Positions 33,731 through 42,283 of a stretch of 64,000 bases of DNA are shown piece after piece. The translations under genes and the position numbers were made by a program. Below the pieces are notes generated by a model that worked only from the letters and a program-made list of their open reading frames with translations, made no database searches and was not told the DNA's origin. The DNA is from Ignavibacteria bacterium (GTDB lineage: Bacteria > Bacteroidota > Ignavibacteria > Tepidaquicellales > Tepidaquicellaceae): contig JAQTLX010000001.1 in NCBI GenBank assembly GCA_028714695.1, positions 1 through 64,000 of the forward strand, in the 5' to 3' direction. Every line of letters starts with the position of its first letter. Position 1 is the first letter of the stretch.

Positions 33731-33755
33731 AACCGCAGATAATAAATCTGCGGTT
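33731..33755 (-). terminator. Terminator after the threonine dehydrogenase gene
   Basis: A 10-bp perfect stem AACCGCAGAT (33731-33740) with ATCTGCGGTT (33746-33755), loop AATAA, and on the minus strand eight T follow. Confidence 0.9.
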
Positions 33756-33774
33756 CATGTAATTTCAGTGATTA

Positions 33775-34725
33775 TTATTTGCCGAGTTTTTTTGCTGTTT
33801 CCTTCAGCATAACATCCGTCATCTTCGCAAGGTCGTAAGTATATGAGCAATTCCAGTCTTTTTTTGCAGTCGAATCGTCAATGCTTGCAGGCCATGATTC
33901 CGCGATTTTCTGCCTGAAATCAGGCGCGTATGTAATCTTGAAATCAGGAATGTGTTTCTTTATTTCCGCGGCAAGTTCTTTCGGGTCGAAATCAATTCCG
34001 CCGAGATTGTAACTCGAACGAATTGTTAAATTCGCTGCATCTGCTTCCATAAGTTTAATAGTGGAATCAATTGCGTCCGGCATGAACATCATAGGCAGTC
34101 TTGCGTCTTCTTTCAAAAAGCATTCGTAACTGTGCGTCTTAACGGCATCGTAAAATATTTCTACAGCGTAATCCGTTGTACCGCCGCCTGCTTCCGTTTT
34201 ATAACTTATAAGTCCGGGATATCTGATGCTTCTGACGTCGAGGTTATATTTCCTGAAATAATATTCGCACCATCTTTCGCCCGCGAGTTTCGAGATTCCG
34301 TAAACGGTTGTTGGTTCCATCACTGTCAATTGCGGAGTATTCACTCTCGGTGTAGTCGGGCCGAATATTGCAATCGATGAAGGCCAGAAAATTTTCTTTA
34401 ATCCGATTTCGCGTCCTATATCGAGTACGTTGAGAATCCCATGCATGTTGATTTCCCATGACTGGAGCGGAAGTTTTTCGGCGTTGCCGGAAAGAACCGC
34501 TGCGAGATGGTAAATCTGCGTGATTTTATTTCTTATTACAAAGTGTATCAGATTCTTTTCGTTCATTACGTCGAGAATCTGAAAAGGACCGCTTTCAATT
34601 ATGTCCTGGGGAGCCTGTTTTATATCCGTAGCAAATACGTTTTCTCCGCCGTAAATATTTCTTAATGCAAGTGTAAGTTCGGAGCCGATCTGTCCTGCCG
34701 CTCCGATAACAAGTATCTTATCCAT
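33775..34725 (-). CDS. L-threonine 3-dehydrogenase, SDR type
   Basis: It oxidises L-threonine to 2-amino-3-ketobutyrate with NAD. The 316-residue protein is an extended short-chain dehydrogenase: Rossmann motif GAAGQIGSEL at residues 8-17, YGISKLAGERW with the catalytic Tyr and Lys near 141-151, and the branch-specific GGGTTDYAVEIFYDA, LPMMFMPDAIDST, YNLGGIDFDPKEL and SWPASIDDSTAKKDW motifs. These separate it from general sugar epimerases. It follows the glucan phosphorylase gene by 47 bp on the same strand. The partner glycine acetyltransferase (kbl) is not in the window. Confidence 0.9.
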   Translation of the reverse strand: MDKILVIGAAGQIGSELTLALRNIYGGENVFATDIKQAPQDIIESGPFQILDVMNEKNLIHFVIRNKITQIYHLAAVLSGNAEKLPLQSWEINMHGILNVLDIGREIGLKKIFWPSSIAIFGPTTPRVNTPQLTVMEPTTVYGISKLAGERWCEYYFRKYNLDVRSIRYPGLISYKTEAGGGTTDYAVEIFYDAVKTHSYECFLKEDARLPMMFMPDAIDSTIKLMEADAANLTIRSSYNLGGIDFDPKELAAEIKKHIPDFKITYAPDFRQKIAESWPASIDDSTAKKDWNCSYTYDLAKMTDVMLKETAKKLGK

Positions 34726-34772
34726 AAGCGTGTAAAAATTTATTTTTAATAATTCTTCCTAAAGCGAATTTG

Positions 34773-36866
34773 TTATTTAACTTTCGAATAAAACTTTTCG
34801 TGATATTCTTTTACCATTCTTCCCGTATTGAATACAGGCGCGAGTTTTGAAATAGAACCTCTTATCATGTTTACCCATTTAACAGGTATTCCCGATTCAT
34901 TTCTTTCAAAAAACATCGGTATAATCCGGTTCTCAAGCGTATCGTATAACGATTTGCTTTCGAATTCGTTTATCTGGTCATCCGAATAACCCGCTTCATT
35001 CTCGAGGCTGTTTATTTTCCATCCCGTATTTTCGGCATAACCTTCTACCCACCAGCCGTCGAGTATCGAGAAATTTAGTCCGCCGTTTGCGATTGTTTTC
35101 ATACCGCTCGTACCCGATGCTTCCAGAGGTCTGCGGGGATTGTTGAGCCAAACATCGCAGCCGCTAACGAGTCTTTTTGCCACTTCCATGTCGTAGTTGT
35201 CAAGGAATACTATATTTTTCTTGAAACCGTTTGTACGGGCAAACTTGAGTATTTCCGAAATGAAATGTTTGCCGCCTTCGTCTTTCGGATGCGCCTTGCC
35301 GGAAAATATCAACTGTATTTTTCTGTTTTTGTCTTCGAGAAGTTTCTGCAGTCTTTCTATATCTCTGAGTATCAGCGTTCCTCTTTTATATGTGGCAAAT
35401 CTTCTTGCAAATCCGATTGTAAGCGCGTTTTCATCGAGGAGTTTTTTGGCTTCTGCGATTTGTTCTTCGCTTTCGTGAAGCAGTTTGACCTTGTCAATGA
35501 TGCGTCCGCGGACGAATTCGACGAGTTTCTTCCTGTTCTGATTTCTCAGGTTCCACAACTCTTCGTCCGGCAGTTCCGAAATCTTCTGCCAGATATTGTC
35601 AACATCAATCCAGTCTTTACCGAAATTTTTGGAATAAATTTTTTCGGATACCCAGGATAGATATGTCTTAGTATGGACACCGTTCGTTATTGAATCTATC
35701 TGCGAGCGTGATTCGGGAAGTTTCCACATCTTCCTTGAAATTTCGCCGTGAAGTTTGCTTACGCCGTTAATGAAATTGCTGTTGTTTATGGCGAGGTATG
35801 CCATATTGAAGTAATCACCCTGCGACTGACCGTAAAGGTTGCTGCCTTCGTTGAAAAGCGTGTTGAAATCAACTTTCAGTTCTTCGGAAGCATATGCGCC
35901 CAGATATTTTTCAACCATCCAGCGCGGAAAAATATCAATTCCGGCGGGGACGGGAGTGTGTGTTGTGAATATATTCGAATAATAGCAGATGTCTTTTGCC
36001 TTGACGAATGATATGCCGTCTGCGTTTATTTTGTTTTTAATTCTTTCGAAAGTCAGGAATGCCGAATGACCTTCGTTAATGTGAAACGCTTTCGGCTCGA
36101 TACCGAGTGTTTCCAAAACTCTCATACCGCCTATGCCGAGAAGGATTTCCTGAAGAATCCTCTTCTCTATATCGCCGCCGTAAAGTATGTCGGTTATTCT
36201 CTTGTCATCAACAGTGTTTTCGTCAACGAACGTGTCCAGAAGATAAAGTTTGATTCTGCCTACGTTAAGTTCCCATATCTGCGCGTATAGTTTTCTGCCC
36301 GGCAGGTCGATTGAAATTTTTCTTGGTCTGTATTCTTCGTCGAGAACAAGTTTCATCGGCATCGAATTGAAATCGCTGAGTTCGAATAACTCCGATTGCT
36401 TGTTGTCTTCTGTTATTATCTGTCTGAAATATCCGTGCGAATATGCCAGCCCTACGGCTACGAGCGGAATTCCGAGGTCGGATGCGGATTTAAGATGGTC
36501 GCCTGAAAGCGTGCCGAGTCCGCCCGAATAGAACTTCAGACTTTTTGTCAGACCGTATTCTGCCGAGAGGTAACATATTTCGGGTTTATCCGTTTTGTAG
36601 TACTTTTTCTCGAAATATGTATCCTGCGATTTTAAATATTTGCGGTAGTCTCTGTAGAGATTATATATTTTATATCTTAAATTATTTTTCTCTATTACGT
36701 CGAAAAGATATTGCTTGTCTATAGCCTCGAAAAATTTCACTGGATTTTTTGACGACCATTTCCAAAAATCCTTGTTTATTTCTTCCATAAGAGCCAGAAA
36801 ATCATTATTCCAGGTCCAGTATAAATTGTTAGATAATTCCTTTAATTGGTTTAGAACTTCCTGCAT
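34773..36866 (-). CDS. glgP: Alpha-glucan phosphorylase
   Basis: It releases glucose-1-phosphate from glycogen or maltodextrin using pyridoxal phosphate. The 697-residue protein belongs to the short prokaryotic group. The N-terminus (LKELSNNLYWTWNNDF, residues 8-23) is the DUF3417-type domain. Then come AEYGLTKSLKFYSGGLGTLSGDHLK, FHINEGHSAFLTFERI and TTHTPVPAGIDIFP. Further on are ITNGVHTKTYLSW, IGFARRFATYKR, and the PLP-lysine segment EASGTSGMKTIANGGLNFSI near residue 580-600. Start ATG at 36866. No other glycogen genes are adjacent. Confidence 0.94.
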   Translation of the reverse strand: MQEVLNQLKELSNNLYWTWNNDFLALMEEINKDFWKWSSKNPVKFFEAIDKQYLFDVIEKNNLRYKIYNLYRDYRKYLKSQDTYFEKKYYKTDKPEICYLSAEYGLTKSLKFYSGGLGTLSGDHLKSASDLGIPLVAVGLAYSHGYFRQIITEDNKQSELFELSDFNSMPMKLVLDEEYRPRKISIDLPGRKLYAQIWELNVGRIKLYLLDTFVDENTVDDKRITDILYGGDIEKRILQEILLGIGGMRVLETLGIEPKAFHINEGHSAFLTFERIKNKINADGISFVKAKDICYYSNIFTTHTPVPAGIDIFPRWMVEKYLGAYASEELKVDFNTLFNEGSNLYGQSQGDYFNMAYLAINNSNFINGVSKLHGEISRKMWKLPESRSQIDSITNGVHTKTYLSWVSEKIYSKNFGKDWIDVDNIWQKISELPDEELWNLRNQNRKKLVEFVRGRIIDKVKLLHESEEQIAEAKKLLDENALTIGFARRFATYKRGTLILRDIERLQKLLEDKNRKIQLIFSGKAHPKDEGGKHFISEILKFARTNGFKKNIVFLDNYDMEVAKRLVSGCDVWLNNPRRPLEASGTSGMKTIANGGLNFSILDGWWVEGYAENTGWKINSLENEAGYSDDQINEFESKSLYDTLENRIIPMFFERNESGIPVKWVNMIRGSISKLAPVFNTGRMVKEYHEKFYSKVK

Positions 36867-37000
36867 AAATTCCTTTAAATTTGACTAAATTTTCACGTTT
36901 TTGTGTAAAATATAATAAAAGATACATCTTCCAAATTTAATATAATATTGATTAATTTTTCAGTTTCCTATCAGAAACTAAAAATAATATACTGAGCGGG

Positions 37001-37056
37001 GAAAATTACTAATTATTAATTACTAATTGTTAATTGTTAATTGCTAATTGCTAATC
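37001..37056. repeat. Period-7 repeat at the end of the GDP-fucose synthase gene
   Basis: Eight heptamers in register: gaaaatt, actaatt, attaatt, actaatt, gttaatt, gttaatt, gctaatt, gctaatc. The block abuts the stop codon of the minus-strand gene (37058). It has the same period and AATT-rich core as the array at 4251-4530. Confidence 0.75.
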
Positions 37057-37057
37057 G

Positions 37058-37990
37058 CTATCCTATTCCAAACTCATTCTTTAATATCCAGCCTGCCCCT
37101 TCTTCGAATTTTCTCGGAGAATATTCGGGCATAATGGATTTCAGATATGAAATATCGGTCAGTTTCTGAAACATTCCGTCGGGTTTTGATGTATCCCACT
37201 TTATTTCGCCTTCATAGCCGACGAGTTTCCTTACTGTCTCAATGTATTCCGCTATTGTATTGTCAATGCCTGTTCCGATATTAACTATTTTCTGTTCGTT
37301 GTAGTTTTCCATTAAATAAATCAGCGCGTCGGCGCAGTCATCTACGAACAATGATTCTCTCCGCGGTTTTCCCGTTCCCCAGAACGTCGGTACGATGCCT
37401 TCGGTTTTTGCAGCCACAAGTTTCTTTATTGTCGCCGCGAAAAAGTGGCTGTTCTCGAGATTGTAATTGTCTCTCGGACCGTACATATTTGTTGGCATTG
37501 CCGCGATTGCATTTATTCCGTACTGATTCCTGTAAAGTTCGCACGCTACCACACCCATTCCCTTTGCGACCGCATAGCCCTTGTTTGTTTCTTCAAGAGG
37601 TCCTGCCATAAATCTGTTTTCATTTATCGGCTGTGGATTTTCTTTCGGATAAATGCATGTTGAGCCTGTATATAATATTTTCGTTTTTGGCGAATATTCT
37701 TTTATTGAATCGAGAGTATAAAGAATCATCAGCGCATTCTGATACAGAAAGTCCGCCTGACGTGTATTGTTTGCAAGTATTCCGCCGACTAGTCCCGCAA
37801 CCATGAATGCGTAATCCGGCTGAATATTTTTAAGAAAATCATCTATCATCTGCCTGTTGAGGAGGTCAAATTCCGTATCTTTGGAAACTGCCATTATATT
37901 GGAAAATCCCTGTGCCTTAAGTCTTCTGACAACCGAACTGCCGAGCATCCCGGAACCGCCGAAAACAACTATCTTTGATTTCTTATCCAT
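37058..37990 (-). CDS. fcl: GDP-L-fucose synthase
   Basis: An NADPH-dependent epimerase/reductase making GDP-L-fucose from GDP-4-keto-6-deoxymannose for surface glycans. The 310-residue protein has the Rossmann motif GGSGMLGSSVVRRL at residues 11-24, GSTCIYPKENPQPINENR with the family signature, YAVAKGMG with catalytic Tyr and Lys near 138, NMYGPRDNYNLENSHFF, WGTGKPRRESLFVDDCADA and VNIGTG. The preceding step gene (gmd) is absent. It follows the aldehyde dehydrogenase gene by nine bases. Confidence 0.9.
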   Translation of the reverse strand: MDKKSKIVVFGGSGMLGSSVVRRLKAQGFSNIMAVSKDTEFDLLNRQMIDDFLKNIQPDYAFMVAGLVGGILANNTRQADFLYQNALMILYTLDSIKEYSPKTKILYTGSTCIYPKENPQPINENRFMAGPLEETNKGYAVAKGMGVVACELYRNQYGINAIAAMPTNMYGPRDNYNLENSHFFAATIKKLVAAKTEGIVPTFWGTGKPRRESLFVDDCADALIYLMENYNEQKIVNIGTGIDNTIAEYIETVRKLVGYEGEIKWDTSKPDGMFQKLTDISYLKSIMPEYSPRKFEEGAGWILKNEFGIG

Positions 37991-37999
37991 TGTGTATTA

Positions 38000-39424
38000 T
38001 TATAATATTAAAATTTTTCTTTCCGTCATTTCTTCTATCGCGTATTTCACGCCTTCCTTGCCCGTTCCCGAGTGTTTCATTCCGCCGTAAGGCATAGAGT
38101 CAACTCTGAACGCGGATACATCGTTTATAACAATTCCTCCCGCTTCTATGTTCTCAAATGCATACATAGCGTTTTTCAGGTTGTTCGTGAAAACTCCTGC
38201 CTGAAGTCCGAAATCCGAATTATCAACTTCGGACACTGCCTTTGAAAAATCGTCAAACGTTTGCAATGTAAGTACGGGAGCAAAAACTTCTTTTGAGTTT
38301 ACATTGCATGATGCAGGTGCGTTTGAAATAACTGTCGGTTCGAGAACGGCTTTTTTTCTGCCTCCGCCCGCCAGTAATTTCCCGCCCGATTCAAGAGCCT
38401 CGTTAATCCATCTTTCGGCTCTGATTGCTTCGGTTTCGTTTATCATCGGACCTGCAAGACAGTTTTCGTCATCGGGATCCCCGAAAATCGCTTTCTTTGT
38501 TTCTTCTATTATTAATTTCTCAAATTCTTTGTAAATATTATTATGAACAAAAACTCTCTGAACCGAAATGCACGATTGTCCTGCCGAATAGAATGCACCG
38601 GTTACAATTTTTCCGGCAGCGGTTTTCACGTCCGCGGATTTATCAACTATAACTCCCGCATTCCCGCCGAGTTCGAGAGATATTTTCTGTTTAGAAAGTT
38701 TCTTCTTTATGTCCCAGCCTACGAGAGGACTTCCCGTGAAACTTACCATTTTAATTCTGTCGTCGGAAATAAATTTTTCGATTTCTGAACCCGATGAAGT
38801 AACAACATTGACGGGGCAGTAATCAAGTCCCGACTCTTCCGCGGCTTCTTTGATTATTCTGACTACTTCAATTCCGCTGCAAAGAGAAGCGGAAGCGGGT
38901 TTCAGAAGAACCGTGTTTCCCGCCGCAAGGGCAGGTGAAAGTTTATGTGCAACAAGATTTACAGGGAAGTTCCATGGAGTTATACCGAGTATAACGCCTA
39001 TCGGAAAACGTTTCACGATGCCTGTTTTATTTTCCAGTCCTTTTAACTGGTCGAGAGGAATCATTTCGCCGTCGATTCTTCTTGCCTCTTCACTTCCGAT
39101 TTTGAAAGTCAGTATCGCCCTGTCGATTTCAATTCGGGAAAACTTAATCGGCTTGCCTGTCTCGAGAGTTATAAGTTTTGCGAGTTCTTCTTTCTTTTCC
39201 GTTATCCTGTCCGTAACTTTTTCAAGAAAATCAGCCCTGAGGTAAGCAGGCGTCTTTTTGTATTTTTGAAAAGCAGATGCCAGGTAATTTAAAGATTCGT
39301 TTACCTGTTCGCCGTTTGTTTTGTAAACCTTTTTTACGATTTTTTGCGAATAAGGATTTACGATATCGGCGATATCTCCGGAACTTTCAAACTTATTTCC
39401 TATTATAAACTTTTCCGCTTCCAT
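38000..39424 (-). CDS. NAD(P)-dependent aldehyde dehydrogenase
   Basis: A 474-residue member of the aldehyde dehydrogenase superfamily. PWNFPVNLVAHKLSPALAAGN and LLKPAS line the cofactor site. SLELGGNAGVIV holds the general-base Glu, and GAFYSAGQSCISVQRV holds the catalytic Cys near residue 280. GGIVINDVSAFRVDSMPYGG is the C-terminal loop. It resembles the lactaldehyde / glyceraldehyde-3-phosphate (non-phosphorylating) branch, but the substrate is unproven. It is separated from tatA by a strong terminator, and probably forms a two-gene unit with fcl. Confidence 0.88.
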   Translation of the reverse strand: MEAEKFIIGNKFESSGDIADIVNPYSQKIVKKVYKTNGEQVNESLNYLASAFQKYKKTPAYLRADFLEKVTDRITEKKEELAKLITLETGKPIKFSRIEIDRAILTFKIGSEEARRIDGEMIPLDQLKGLENKTGIVKRFPIGVILGITPWNFPVNLVAHKLSPALAAGNTVLLKPASASLCSGIEVVRIIKEAAEESGLDYCPVNVVTSSGSEIEKFISDDRIKMVSFTGSPLVGWDIKKKLSKQKISLELGGNAGVIVDKSADVKTAAGKIVTGAFYSAGQSCISVQRVFVHNNIYKEFEKLIIEETKKAIFGDPDDENCLAGPMINETEAIRAERWINEALESGGKLLAGGGRKKAVLEPTVISNAPASCNVNSKEVFAPVLTLQTFDDFSKAVSEVDNSDFGLQAGVFTNNLKNAMYAFENIEAGGIVINDVSAFRVDSMPYGGMKHSGTGKEGVKYAIEEMTERKILIL

Positions 39425-39496
39425 ATGAATGATTTAAAACACAAGTTAAGGATTTTGTAACTATTTTTTTAGGCAGATTTGAAACGGATAAAAAAA

Positions 39497-39523
39497 TCGC
39501 GGAATCATATTATTATTCCGCGA
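39497..39523 (-). terminator. Terminator after tatA
   Basis: A 9-bp perfect stem TCGCGGAAT (39497-39505) with ATTCCGCGA (39515-39523), with six or more T following on the minus strand. It separates the cysS-to-tatA run from the aldehyde dehydrogenase unit. Confidence 0.88.
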
Positions 39524-39615
39524 ATTGTTTTTGCAATATTTTGTTAAATCCAATAATTCATTTTACATGTAACGCATAAATCATGTTGTCATGTGTTACG
39601 CGTTCACAAATAGAA

Positions 39616-39813
39616 TCAGTCTTTCTTTTCTTCTTTTTTAGGTTCTTTTTTTCCTGCTTCGGTTATTTCAGTTTCTATATCGGAAGTTGCTTTCTTGAAT
39701 TCCCTTACGCCCTTGCCAATGCCCTGCATGAATTCGGGAATCTTCTTCGCTCCGAAGAGGACAAGTATTACAATAACTACTAATATTATTTCCGGTGTTC
39801 CAAGACCAAACAT
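39616..39813 (-). CDS. tatA: Twin-arginine translocase subunit TatA/TatE
   Basis: A 65-residue pore-forming subunit for export of folded proteins. The N-terminal transmembrane helix follows MFGLGTPEIILVVIVILVLFG; the hinge FGAKKIPEFMQGIGKGVREF leads into an amphipathic helix, and the tail is charged (KKEPKKEEKKD). tatC is not in the window. It lies 72 bp after purQ on the same strand, with an AGGAG sequence about ten bases before the ATG. Confidence 0.93.
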   Translation of the reverse strand: MFGLGTPEIILVVIVILVLFGAKKIPEFMQGIGKGVREFKKATSDIETEITEAGKKEPKKEEKKD

Positions 39814-39885
39814 TATAAAACTCCTGTTTAAAAATTCTTAAAATTCAGTCAGGAGGTAACTCCTGTCTGCCGCGTAATTAAAATT

Positions 39886-40557
39886 TTAAATTACGCTTTC
39901 GGCAATTCCCTGAAGCAGTCTCAATCCGTCGATATTCCCGAGCCTTTCATCCGACGCTCTTTCCGGGTGAGGCATCATTCCCATAACATTTCTTTTTACG
40001 TTCTGAATACCCGCTATATTGTTCAGAGAACCGTTCGGATTCTCATTATACGTAAAGAGAATCTGGTTATTGCCAATCAGTTCAGTAAGCGTATCTTCGT
40101 TGCAGAAATAATTACCCTCGCCATGGGCAACGGGCAAATTTATGCTTTCTTTGATACCATACTTATAACTAAAGATACTTTTATTATTTTCCACTTTCAA
40201 GGAAACAGTTTTACAAACGAATTTGAGGTTTTCGTTCTTTAAAAGCGCACCGGGAAGCAGTCCCGATTCGCAGAGAATCTGAAATCCGTTGCAGATACCG
40301 ATTACAATTCCGCCTTTATCGGCGAACCTGACGACGTCTTTCATGATGCCTGAAAATCTTGAAATTGCACCGCATCTTAGGTAATCCCCGTACGAAAATC
40401 CGCCGGGAAGAATAATAACGTTCCTGTCGCCTACGGCTCCTTCTTTATGCCAGATGAATTTCGTATCGGCGCCTATGATATCCTTAAAAACGCAATAAGC
40501 ATCATGGTCGCAGTTTGAACCCGGAAAAACCACAATACCGACTTTTGCTTTCGACAT
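39886..40557 (-). CDS. purQ: Phosphoribosylformylglycinamidine synthase subunit PurQ
   Basis: The glutaminase subunit of FGAM synthase in purine synthesis. The 223-residue class I amidotransferase has FPGSNCDHDA near residue 11, LPGGFSYGDYLRCGAISR, the nucleophile in GICNGFQIL (Cys89), and the His and Glu of MPHPERASD. It overlaps purS by one base. The large subunit purL is not in the window, so it must be encoded elsewhere. Confidence 0.96.
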   Translation of the reverse strand: MSKAKVGIVVFPGSNCDHDAYCVFKDIIGADTKFIWHKEGAVGDRNVIILPGGFSYGDYLRCGAISRFSGIMKDVVRFADKGGIVIGICNGFQILCESGLLPGALLKNENLKFVCKTVSLKVENNKSIFSYKYGIKESINLPVAHGEGNYFCNEDTLTELIGNNQILFTYNENPNGSLNNIAGIQNVKRNVMGMMPHPERASDERLGNIDGLRLLQGIAESVI

Positions 40558-40811
40558 CAGGATTCTCCTTCCGTAATCTCAAAAGTGTAATCTTCCATAA
40601 CAGGGTTTGCAAGAAGTTTTTTACATGCCTCTTCGGCAATCTTTTCAGCCTCGGCTTTGCTTCCCGCATTAATTTTTAACTCTATGAACTTACCGATTCT
40701 CGTATCGGTAATCTTATCATAACCCAGAGATTTGAGTGAATTTTCTACCGCTTTTCCCTGAGGGTCAAGAATGGTTTTTCTGAGAGTGGTCAGAATCTTA
40801 GCAATGTACAT
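40557..40811 (-). CDS. purS: Phosphoribosylformylglycinamidine synthase subunit PurS
   Basis: The 84-residue bridging subunit that couples PurQ to PurL. It has LRKTILDPQGKAVENSLKSLGY near residues 10-31, the DTRIGKFIEL strand and AEEACKKLLANPVMEDYTFEI. The start is one base after the anti-sigma stop, so it appears to be translated from the sigma operon transcript. Confidence 0.95.
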   Translation of the reverse strand: MYIAKILTTLRKTILDPQGKAVENSLKSLGYDKITDTRIGKFIELKINAGSKAEAEKIAEEACKKLLANPVMEDYTFEITEGES

Positions 40812-40812
40812 G

Positions 40813-41649
40813 TTATTGGTTGTCTTTTATTTTCTTACTTAGCGATTCAAGTACTTCTTTTGTTAAATCAGTTTCTTTGTTCGATTTTTTCTTCTTCGCT
40901 TCTTTCTTTTCGTCTTTCTTCACGTCTTTTCCCGTTTCCTTGCTCATCACTTCGGATTTCTCGACATCTTCATTTATTTTTTTAGGCGATATTGCATTGT
41001 CTTTTTTTGACTCTTCTATTTTTCTCGGCATTTCTTTCTTCTTGTCTTCAATCGCGCCTTTATTGACACTTTCCTGTTTTTCCGTCGGTTGGATTATCTT
41101 CTGCATCACTTCTTCGGATTGTTTAACGCTCTTATCTGTCGATTTCAGTTCATCTCTGCTGCGCTCGGATTCCATCTTCGGCGCAGACTGTATCGTGGAT
41201 GTCTCTCCGTAACCGCTGTGTATCTCGGTTTTCTTCTCGAGTCCCGGTGTCTTGCCTATCTCAAGGTCGTTTGCAATTTCTTTTCCGGGCTTGTTTTCAT
41301 CTGTTTTAGTTACTGATGAAGGAGGAACAACGGGCGCGGTTGTCTGTTCAGTCTTTGTAATACTGCTGTCCTGTTTTTTCGTTATATCGCCGTTATTGTA
41401 AAAAATTATATATACGCCTACCACAACTATCGCAACGACAGTAAGGCTCATTGCGGGAATGCTCCATACAAGAGATCTTTTCCCGAAGAGCAGATCGAAA
41501 ATGCCTGCGGAACGGCGTTCGGGCTGTTTTTCCGTTTCAAGCAGGTTGATTCTTCTCATCAGTTCGTTTTCAAAACCATCTTTAGCCTTGACCCTTGGAA
41601 GTTTGAGAAGTTTTTCTCTTATGTCAATATGTTCTTCGTCGTGCTTCAA
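40813..41649 (-). CDS. Probable membrane anti-sigma factor with a Lys/Glu-rich tail
   Basis: A 278-residue protein. It has a cytoplasmic N-terminus of about 55 residues (EKLLKLPRVKAKDGFENELMRRI), one transmembrane helix near residues 60-82 (PAMSLTVVAIVVVGVYIIF), then a long low-complexity segment rich in Lys, Glu, Ser and Thr outside the membrane, without a recognisable fold. It overlaps the ECF sigma gene by four bases, and this position plus the bitopic layout suggests an anti-sigma factor. No zinc-binding HxxxCxxC motif is present. The identity remains a position-based inference. Confidence 0.6.
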   Translation of the reverse strand: MKHDEEHIDIREKLLKLPRVKAKDGFENELMRRINLLETEKQPERRSAGIFDLLFGKRSLVWSIPAMSLTVVAIVVVGVYIIFYNNGDITKKQDSSITKTEQTTAPVVPPSSVTKTDENKPGKEIANDLEIGKTPGLEKKTEIHSGYGETSTIQSAPKMESERSRDELKSTDKSVKQSEEVMQKIIQPTEKQESVNKGAIEDKKKEMPRKIEESKKDNAISPKKINEDVEKSEVMSKETGKDVKKDEKKEAKKKKSNKETDLTKEVLESLSKKIKDNQ

Positions 41650-42239
41650 CTTGTTTCTTTGTAAGGATATATATCAATTAAAATTTTCTTTAGTTTTTCG
41701 CGGGCTCTGTTTATTCTTGATTTCACCGTTCCCATCGGAAGACCCGTGATTTTTGCTATTTCGTCGTATTCAAGTTCTTCTATGTCCCGTAATATAATTA
41801 TATTTTTGAAATCTTCATCGAGAGAATTTATTGCCTGCTGTATGTAATGATTTTCAATTCCCGAGTTAGCGTTGTCTTCAGGCGATTGTCCCGAATCCTT
41901 AAGGTCAAAATCCTTGTCATTTTCGGGGTCGAAGTCGCTTATCGAAATCGTGCTCATCCTGCTCTTCTTCTTTGCATTCGTCTTTGCAGTATTCACGGCT
42001 ATTGTATAGAACCATGTTGAGAATTTTGCAATTTCCTTGTACAGGTGTTTCGAACGGTAAACCTTAACGAAGGTATCCTGAGCAAGGTCCTCAGCCTCAT
42101 CTCTGTCGCCGGTATATCTGAACAGGAAGTTGACCACCTTGTCCTTATACCTCAATACAATCTCATTGAAAGCTTCAACATCGTTTTCCTGAAACTTCAG
42201 TATTAATTGTTCATCCGTATAACTCCTGTAACCCGGCAA
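41646..42239 (-). CDS. RNA polymerase ECF sigma factor
   Basis: A 197-residue sigma-70 family factor of the extracytoplasmic function type. Region 2 spans residues about 20-90 (EIVLRYKDKVVNFLFRYTGDRDEAEDLAQDTF) with the promoter -10 recognition helix FSTWFYTIAVN. Region 4 is near residues 125-185 (DIEELEYDEIAKITGLPMGTVKSRINRAREKLKK) with the helix-turn-helix. It precedes an overlapping probable anti-sigma gene; both lie between holA and purS. The signal it responds to is unknown. Confidence 0.92.
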   Translation of the reverse strand: MPGYRSYTDEQLILKFQENDVEAFNEIVLRYKDKVVNFLFRYTGDRDEAEDLAQDTFVKVYRSKHLYKEIAKFSTWFYTIAVNTAKTNAKKKSRMSTISISDFDPENDKDFDLKDSGQSPEDNANSGIENHYIQQAINSLDEDFKNIIILRDIEELEYDEIAKITGLPMGTVKSRINRAREKLKKILIDIYPYKETS

Positions 42240-42283
42240 TACTAATTATTTTACTTTATAAAATGATTAATTGTTCCGTAATG

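Noticed and set aside
39571-39603. Imperfect palindrome gtaacgca/tgtgttac between tatA and its terminator
   Set aside because: It has a mismatch, a long centre and no link to a promoter; nothing suggests an operator.
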